A stretch of 64,000 nucleotides of DNA, taken from the NCBI GenBank assembly GCA_029204225.1, contig CM055093.1, forward strand, positions 18,005,041 to 18,069,040. The letters are read 5' to 3'. This DNA comes from Diphasiastrum complanatum (Eukaryota > Streptophyta > Lycopodiopsida > Lycopodiales > Lycopodiaceae). Each line of letters begins with the position of its first letter. Position 1 is the first letter of the stretch. Position numbers and translations under genes: made by a program. Under the pieces are notes generated by a model, which worked only from the letters and a program-made list of their open reading frames with translations, was not told where the DNA came from and ran no database searches. Below, in pieces: positions 57,490 through 64,000 of this stretch.

Positions 57490-58730
57490 TGCAAAAGTGA
57501 AGACGACCAACTCGAACCAGGTTCGAGTTCATAAGCCTTCACACTGATTGAATTTCATGTCAAAAATTATATCTCTATAAATTAACTCTTAAACCTGTGT
57601 ACTTGCCATCAACCTACTCAAATACTTAGACCTTCAACCTAAAATCGAATTCCATTTTATGTATGTTTAAAGGTCTGAACTCGAACCAGGTTCGAGTTTA
57701 TAAATCTTCAATTTGATTCAATTTGATGTCAAGAATATCTTTTTAATTTAAATCGTTGACATGTGTATATGCAACAGATTCAATTTGATGTCAAAAATAT
57801 CTTTTTAATTTAACTCATTAACCTGTGTATATGCAACAAGCTACTCACACTAAAAACAAAACTTGAACTTGGCTCTTTAATCAACTCGAACTCGAGTTGG
57901 AATTCAAACCATAAGCTTGAAGAAAACACCTCAGTTCAAACTTGACTTCATTTGAATCAACCTGAGAAATATAATTTCAATATAATCTTTATATAGAAAT
58001 TAAATCCAAATCTACATATTTGAACTCGAACCTAGTTCGAGTTGTGAGCTACTCTATATAAGTTGAATTGAAATAGAAGAGCCTCAACTCGCACCAGGTT
58101 TGAGTTGAGGAACTTCACAGCTCAAATGTCCACCAAATTTAAATGCAAAAATTGAAGACGACCAACTTGAACCACGTTCGAGTTCATAAGCCTTCACATT
58201 GATTCAATTTGATGTCAAAAATTATATCTCTATAAATCTAATTCTTAAACCTGTGTACTTGCCATCAACCTACTCAAATACTTAGACCTTCAACCTAAAA
58301 TCGAATTCCATTTTATGTATGTTTAAAGGTCTGAACTCGAACCAGGTTCGAGTTTATAAATCTTCAAATTGATTCAAGTTGATGTCAAGAATATCTTTTT
58401 AATTTAACTCGTTAACTTGTGTATTTGCAACAAGCTACTCACACTAAAAACAAAACTTGAACTTGGCTCTTTAATCAACTCGAACTCGAGTTGGACTTCA
58501 AACCATAAGCTTGAAGAAAACACCACACTTCAAACTTGACTTCATCTGAATCAGCCTTAGAAATATAATTTCAATACAATCTTTATAGAGAAATTACGTC
58601 CAAATCTATATATCTGAACTCGAATTTGGTTCGAGTTGTGAGCTGCTCTATATAAGCGGAATTGAAATAGAAGAGCGTCAACTCGCACCAAGTTTGAGTT
58701 GAGGAACTTCACAACTCAAATTTCACCACA
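57490..58730. repeat. Two-unit tandem array with palindromic CTCGAAC/GTTCGAG motifs
   Basis: Unit 1 is 57490-58143 (654 bp), unit 2 is 58144-58730 (587 bp); they are highly similar throughout. Unit 1 has an extra ~62-bp internal duplication (57713-57836). Near-perfect palindromes with 10-bp arms (AACTCGAACC, one base, GGTTCGAGTT) occur at 57509-57529, 57678-57698 and 58334-58354. Related forms occur near 57882, 58021, 58087, 58163, 58480, 58615 and 58680. GGTTCGAGTTC resembles a Pol III B box. Confidence 0.85.
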
Positions 58731-60180
58731 CCATCATGGTGCGAGCTGAGAGTATGCCTCCTTGTATTCAAGCATAGGCAATACCTTTGATATGCTCGGC
58801 TTGTTGTACGATTTCAAAAATAGTACTGACTTAGGTAGTGATATTAAATCAAGAGAACAAAAGAGATTACAAACTATTGGATCATTGTCGAATATCACAA
58901 CTCGATCCTGGGTTCGAGTTAAGTGCTCCAACTTAAGAACCTAGATTTCGAAACTTATCAACCCTGTGAGATCATTATTGTTCTATTACTACCTTCATAT
59001 GGATACTTACGCTATTGTTTCAACAATTTCAATATATACACATGTTGAATTAAAAAGATGGCCACAAAATTTTTGAATAAAGATTTCAAATGTAATACTC
59101 CAACCAAGGTCGAGATCCATGCATACTGTATACAATGTGAATAACTTTAATCCTAAAATGAGAAATTACTATGTGTTATGTGCTCATAGTAAGCAACTCC
59201 AAGGCTTTATTAGACGATTCTTTTGTATTGGCCAAAAAGACAATAAAAAAGACAAAACATTTGATTATTGTGCTTGGTATGACTAAACTTATTGTGTTGT
59301 TTCAAGATTATGTATTTCTACTTGAAATGACTGCATACAAAACTCAACAACAACTACAATTTAAGAAATATAATAAAAAAACACATTTGTTTAAGGCAAA
59401 TACCAAAACAGTGACATTAAATACCCTCAAGAATAGAAAACTTCTGACATTACAAGGAGTTTCAGACAAATTATTTGTGACAACACCGCATTCAAATATG
59501 AAATTGTGTTGTTATCATAGTCTGAGATCAAGTTTTGCTACTCGTTCTATTATACCATGTGCTTCTAACTGAAATTTCAAAGCCAACCCAAATCTAAGGT
59601 TTAGGGTTTTTGAGAGTAGTTCTAAGCCAAGGAATCTTTCTCGTCTCAACACACGACATGTTATCTATAAAGAACAATCTACTTACTAATTCAAAATATC
59701 ATCCTTCTAGATTTAACTCAGGAACTTTAATTTTTTATTTATCTTAACCAATATCATGTATTTCTGTTTTAAAGGATTGCATATAGCACTCAGTATCAGC
59801 CGCTATTTGAAAGGGAATTATCAAAAAAAAATCACGTTGAGGAAATAACAAGACATCGCCAAGAGGACAACCTCAAATAGAGTAATTTCATACATAGCAT
59901 TCAACAATACTAATTACTACTTTAACACATTCCAACTTGCATATTCTGTTATTATCATAGTCTAAGCTCAAGGTCTTCTATTTCCTATACATGTGCTTTC
60001 GATTCAAATTCAAAAGCCCACTTATATCCAAGGCTACTCTATTAACTCAACTAAATAGTTCAAATCATTTAAACGACAATGTGGCATTTTGTCAAAACAA
60101 CAGTGGATCGAATTCCCAACAGAAGTCGAATGACTTTTGAGGGGAGTCGAGAAACATAGTACATGCTACCAAGTATTTAC
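58731..60180. other. Unassigned; includes a diverged ~430-bp tandem duplication
   Basis: 58899-58920 has one more ACTCGATCC/GGTTCGAGT motif. 59305-59690 and 59745-60060 align in segments (TGTATTTCT, GCATA, TTATCATAGTCTGAG/TTATCATAGTCTAAG, ATGTGCTT), suggesting an old duplication. A 133-codon ORF (59171-59572) lies in the first unit, but it is Lys/Thr/Leu-rich with no motif, so I do not call it a gene. Confidence 0.4.
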
Positions 60181-62081
60181 AGACAAAAGGATATTTTGCA
60201 AGAAGTAAACCAGAACTTGGGAATGGCACGCATCAAAGGAGTATCTCAAGCAACATTCAATAGGATGTCGAATAAAGAATTCCAAGAGAGCAAAAAACAA
60301 TGGATTTTCAAAATGTGACTTTTGTACAACAATCAAAATGAAGCTGATGTCTACAACGGTTCAAGTTGAAAGGACGCAATACATGAAAGAAAGAGATGAG
60401 CACAACAAATTGCAAAGGCAATGTCACACTGAGTATTATCGCAATCGTGCACTATCATGTACAATGCCAGAGGGTACTTGTGCATAATTCACGATAAAAT
60501 GGATCAGAAAAAGACATGTGTGCCTAGATTATTTCTTGAGCCTAAGGCAACGACCCAAGCATTTCCATTGCCTATCTCTTTAACAGGAATGCTAACACAT
60601 GGACATGGTCCAAAAGGATATGGTCATTTTGCACATGGACTTTGGAAAGGTGATTCTATCTTCACAATAGGTTCCATGGCAAAATGCTTGAGGGATCTTG
60701 AGCTGTTCAATGGAAATTGCATGGTGATTTCCAAAACCTACATATAGAAACAAGAGATAACTTATTCAATACATTACTTTCACAAAAGACGATTGATAAC
60801 ATAGAAAGTTTAGCTCCAAGTCCTAAATCAAGATCTTTCACTCTCTATCCATCCACATTTACTGGTAATGCATTCAAACCACTACCTCGAAAATTATTTT
60901 TGCAAATGGACAACTCTGGGAAAGACAATATATTTAGCTTTTTGTCATTGCTTGTAGCCAAGGGTATTTTCGAGGATATAATAGTAAATTTTCTCATGGT
61001 AGGACATACACATGAGGATATTGATGTTTTATTTGGACATTTGTCAAAGGATTTGAGATGAGGCAATGTGTTTACTTTGCCACAATTGCTAGACATTTTT
61101 CAAACATGTGAAAGCACAATTACCCCAATACCTTATCTCATACGTGAAGTTCCTGACATTAAGAGCTTTGTGAATGGCTACATTCCAGAGGGCTCAAGCG
61201 AATTGATAGGGACATCGTAAACCATTGCAATTTTGATTTAGCATTAGCAACGAATTTCCAGTCATGCACTACAAAATGCACCCTACGAATGAGGAATGGT
61301 TACTTGCAGAAGGAATCACAATGTGGAAAAAGAGACAAGATGGAAAAGCCATTCTTCCAGAAGGCGAGCCAAAGGTATTGTCCCCAACATCACACATAAA
61401 GGATGTTGAATTTGTAACACAGGGTTTAAAAAAATTTGTTGACTACTAGAGAAAGGGAAAGAAAACTTCAAAAGCAGAGTCATCATTTTGCAAAAATATA
61501 CAACCTATCATTGAGTATTGGCACCAGCCCTCTTCAATTGCAGGTAGATCCTTATTATGTGCCAATGATGCGAAAGAATAAATGGAAAGATTTGGGATTG
61601 GCTATGGACAAGATCACCATCCATATGTCCAACTGGCCAATCATCCATCAGCCCTACAGCTGGACAATCTCAGTGGACTTCCACCGAGCCTTACAAGCCT
61701 ATCAGCAAGAGTATCCACTCTCCATATCCAACGGTGCGACAATCGACAATATTTGCTAAAGATCTAACTTTGTTGTCGTCAGTGGCAACTAGATGGGACG
61801 ATTGCCTCCCTCCTCTGGCATTTGATCCAAATAAGCCGATGGCCTTAGAGCAAATCAAAGATCAGTTGTCGGTTGCTCGTTTATACTTTCATGTAGCAAT
61901 GATGAGAGGCTCTTGGGAATCACGCTTCACATCATGGACAACCTCAAAGTGGATTATCGGAGCCCACTGTTGTTTTCTACCACACAACTTGGATTTTAAT
62001 AGTGCCCATCTCAACTTTATGGAGAAGGTGCAGTACCATTTAATAAAGATTCAGCGCGAAGCCAATAAAAGTCCCCAATAA
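60181..62081 (+). pseudogene. DUF7869-like transposase-type protein, broken
   Basis: Across several frames: FSKCDFCTTIKMKL (a C-x2-C pair), QYMKERDEHNKLQRQCHTEY, LCIIHDKMDQKKTCVPRLF, LTGMLTHGHGPKGYGHFAHG, IGSMAKCLRDLE, LFLQMDNSGKDNIFSFLSLL, VAKGIFEDIIVNFLMVGHTH and EDIDVLFGHLS. The MDN and GHTHEDID motifs are typical of proteins carrying the DUF7869 domain, found in multigene families in bryophytes and animals and suspected to be of transposon origin. The C-terminal part (61264-62081) includes KNKWKDLG-like and TRWDDCLPPLAFDPNKPM segments. Frameshifts near 60460, 60730, 61062, 61440, 61560 and 61740 inactivate it. The family name is from memory of motifs. Confidence 0.65.
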
Positions 62082-62145
62082 TTGTTTTTGTCTGTGATGA
62101 GACACTTCTGATCATCAAACTCAACATTCATATTTTGCTTTGCTC

Positions 62146-62413
62146 CTCATGTTCATTTCCTCATTTCAATAAGCAGATTGGTTCTCTTCATAAATGGATT
62201 GATGAATGTCCTTGCTCTTCTTCTTCCCTTCTCCATCTCTCATGCTTTCTTTGGATTTTGCTAATTGTTGGATCTGATTGTTATTGGGATTGCATGTTAT
62301 TATACTTTTTATGAGAGAGAAAGAGAGAGAGAGAAAAAGAGTAAGCTATTTTTGTTGTGGATCATAGTGCTAATGGATCGTAGTGTTAATGGATGTTAGA
62401 GTTAGATTTGGGC
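62146..62413 (+). repeat. Middle part of a Gypsy LTR
   Basis: Matches 6460-6730: TTCAATAAGCAGATTGGTTC, TTGGATCTGATTGTTATTGG, a purine tract with (GA)n at 62316-62342, and GATCGTAGTGTTAATGG. Both ends are junctions. Confidence 0.75.
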
Positions 62414-62513
62414 CATGTGGCACTTTGGCCATACAAGTGACTAACAAAAAAATATTGACAATATGTACAATATTCTACATGGCTAGATTTGCCAATGTAG
62501 GCAATTTTTCACA
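62414..62513 (-). repeat. Start of a Copia LTR, minus strand
   Basis: About 100 bp nearly identical to the right end of 45212-46030 (minus-strand start TGTGAAAAATTGCCTACATT). The remainder is replaced by Gypsy LTR. Confidence 0.7.
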
Positions 62514-62822
62514 CTCCTCCTCAAATCTAGCCTGGGAAACAACAATACTTTTATCAATCACTCCAATTGAAGATCTAAGCTTGACAAATGAATCTTTAGG
62601 TAAAGATTTAGAACACAAATTGGCCAAGCAACTTGATGATGGCACGTGTTGGAGCTTGATCTCTTTGACTTGCACTTTCTCCCTCATGAAATGATGAGCA
62701 ATCTCGATGTGTTTTCTCCTTGCATGGAATGTAGGATTAGTTGCAAGTGATTGGGCTAATAGGTTGTCACAATAGATGATAGGAATCTCCTCCTCCATGA
62801 CATGAAGCTCCACCACAAAGAG
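62514..62822 (-). pseudogene. Copia RNase H C-terminal fragment, minus strand
   Basis: Minus-strand frame of ~100 codons: VELHVMEEEIPIIYCDNLLA, ATNPTFHARRKHIEIAHHFM, EKVQVKEIKLQHVPSSSCLA, then NLCSKSLPKDSFVKLRSSIG and VIDKS, ending beside the LTR. Same family as 46031-46270. The catalytic N-terminal half of RNase H is missing. Confidence 0.8.
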
Positions 62823-62879
62823 AAATCAGTCGAAGGTATGTGTAGATCGCTTTCAACTTTTTTCTGAACGATTCTGGAA

Positions 62880-63173
62880 TTGGAGTCCTTGCCATTTCAA
62901 TATCGAATTACAGTGGCATATGGATTATTTGATGCTACCAGGCTTGATAGGCGTGGCATTCAAGGATTGGCAATCGGAGTGGAGAAAGGAAGATTTTCTT
63001 TGCTTATGAGACCAGCTAAGCATAGAACAGAAAGGTCGATGTCTATGTTGGGCCATAATCCAAGGGGAGTTCAAAGTTATACCATTCAGAACAGTGGAGT
63101 TGTACATAGGCTCAACATTTTTGTATGCACTGGAGTACATCCATATAAAGGAGTACCCATTTTTGTGGCATAG
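62880..63173 (+). CDS. Unassigned 97-codon ORF
   Basis: Starts MESLPFQYRITVAYGLFDAT, later LIMRP-like KGRFSLLMRPAKHRTERSMS, HNPRGVQSYTIQNSGVVHRL and YKGVPIFVA. The composition looks protein-like, but I recognise no domain. The upstream in-frame sequence (62820-62880) also lacks stops for a while, so the Met may be internal. Confidence 0.25.
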   Translation: MESLPFQYRITVAYGLFDATRLDRRGIQGLAIGVEKGRFSLLMRPAKHRTERSMSMLGHNPRGVQSYTIQNSGVVHRLNIFVCTGVHPYKGVPIFVA

Positions 63174-63498
63174 CGACTCGAAGTGAAAGTTTTGGAGGAA
63201 GCATGCTCAAGTCAAGTTATATTCACTAGACGGCCGGGCACATATCAAAGATTTTGACAATGTAGGTCTTTTATTGAATATTTACATGGCGTATCCGGAG
63301 TTGTACAATATTTACACCGACTGGGAGCGCAATTTTTAAGCTATTTTGTGGAAATTAAGCATAATTTGCGGAATAGATTGAAATCACAAAAATATAGAAC
63401 ATTTTGTACATATACTTATTGGCAATTTGGCACATTTATAGCCAAAGTTTTATTTTCTATTCAAAGTTTATTTGTAAAGTGTAAATTTCTTCAGTTTT

Positions 63499-63692
63499 TC
63501 TCTATTTTATTCAAACAGTTTGCACTTAGGGAAAACTCTGAAGAAGATTTTCAATTAGTACAACAATTGTTTGATGGCTCTCTGCTTCTTGTAAGATTGT
63601 CGCCCTATGGAAAATTACCTATCGGGAGGTATATTAGAGCAAGAGAAGATGTATTGTTGCTCGAGTGCCAAAAAGATCTAGAGATGGCATAG
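63499..63692 (+). CDS. Possible exon of unknown gene
   Basis: After an AT-rich stretch ending TTCAAACAG (acceptor-like, 63512-63520), the frame reads FALRENSEEDFQLVQQLFDG, SLLLVRLSPYGKLPIGRYIR and AREDVLLLECQKDLEMA then TAG. Together with 62880-63173 it may be part of one interrupted gene. No domain recognised. Confidence 0.25.
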
Positions 63693-64000
63693 TAGTTACA
63701 TGAAGAACTTAATACATGAAGTCTTTTTCTTGTATATTGCATTGCAGACTATGTGATGCTAAGTTTCATAGGTGATGATGCTTATTCTATGTCTGCTGAA
63801 ATATATTTTGAGTCAACATTTGATTCTGAAATATCAAGTGAAAGTCATCAACTCAACGAATGAAGAAACATCTCTACTTGTGACCTAACGAAAATATTTA
63901 ATATTCTTTTCTAAGGAATGAATAATTCTCAAAACGCAACTTTTTTGTTCACGAGGACATTTCACATTTGAGGAGAGGGGGATATGTGATACCACATATT
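63693..64000. other. Unassigned right end
   Basis: AT-rich, no ORF or repeat I can define. Confidence 0.4.

Noticed and set aside
57509-57530. tRNA gene suggested by GGTTCGAGTTC
   Set aside because: No A box at the right distance and no cloverleaf; the motif is the right arm of a palindrome.
57490-58730. CRISPR array from repeated palindromes
   Set aside because: Spacing is irregular and long, the units are tandem duplicates, and the context is a plant genome.

Overview
This window looks like a stretch of repeat-packed plant nuclear DNA. It is AT-rich and contains no intact host gene that I can recognise. Nearly everything identifiable is LTR retrotransposon sequence (Ty1/Copia and Ty3/Gypsy), plus a CACTA-type DNA transposon, one small element with terminal inverted repeats, a decayed transposase-like gene of the DUF7869 kind, long (GA)n microsatellites and tandem repeats. 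Plant origin is supported by tRNA-iMet-type primer binding sites (TGGTATCAGAGC), an Athila/Tat-like tRNA-Asp-type primer site, a Tnp2-like CACTA transposase with introns, and in-frame CAG-to-TAG changes that look like CHG-methylation decay. A non-seed plant (bryophyte or lycophyte) is only a guess, based on the DUF7869-like gene.

Layout. 1-2147: leader and LTR of a minus-strand Copia running off the left edge. 2148-3089: a minisatellite and a minus-strand Copia tail. 3090-6146: Copia LTR pieces around a minus-strand Gypsy 3' end (integrase C-terminus, coiled-coil ORF, partial LTR). 6147-20208: a plus-strand Gypsy (LTR, tRNA-Asp-like PBS, leader, gag, protease, RT, RNase H, integrase). A complete Copia element (8141-14158, 5-bp target duplication AAGAT) sits in its gag and an 860-bp TIR element (16693-17552) sits in its pol. 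20209-24355: two minus-strand Copia fragments. 24356-25100: Gypsy LTR piece with an (AG)81 tract. 25100-30690: decayed AT-rich DNA. 30690-36843: more Copia fragments and LTRs, two in inverted orientation. 36844-38700: CACTA transposase, minus strand. 40690-46270: microsatellite, Gypsy coiled-coil ORF, Copia solo LTR, Gypsy leader and gag, Copia LTR and RNase H. 46271-50837: mostly unassigned. 50838-54243: Copia fragment, Gypsy LTR piece with (GA)62, and a 3'-truncated relative of the 8141-14158 Copia. 54244-57489: an exon-like ORF cut by an LTR, then a Gypsy 5' end. 57490-58730: a two-unit tandem array carrying near-perfect palindromes. 60181-62081: DUF7869-like pseudogene. 62146-64000: LTR scraps, RNase H and two unassigned ORFs.

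The most unusual signal is a Copia family whose reverse transcriptase has been replaced by an open reading frame of about 310-340 codons that I cannot assign to any domain. The full-length element 8141-14158 carries gag, protease and integrase, then this module, then only part of RNase H. Related copies of the module occur at 2343-3089 (-), 21976-22135 (-, its first part) and 31098-31564 (-). In one copy it reads straight into RNase H; in another it reads into the polyprotein's normal last residues. These look like non-autonomous elements mobilised by an autonomous partner, and the module may be an acquired gene or a fast-evolving functional part.

LTRs contain recognisable TATA boxes and repeatedly carry CACACGTGTG palindromes about 160 bp downstream of them. 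All protein assignments come from motif reading only; no database search was run.
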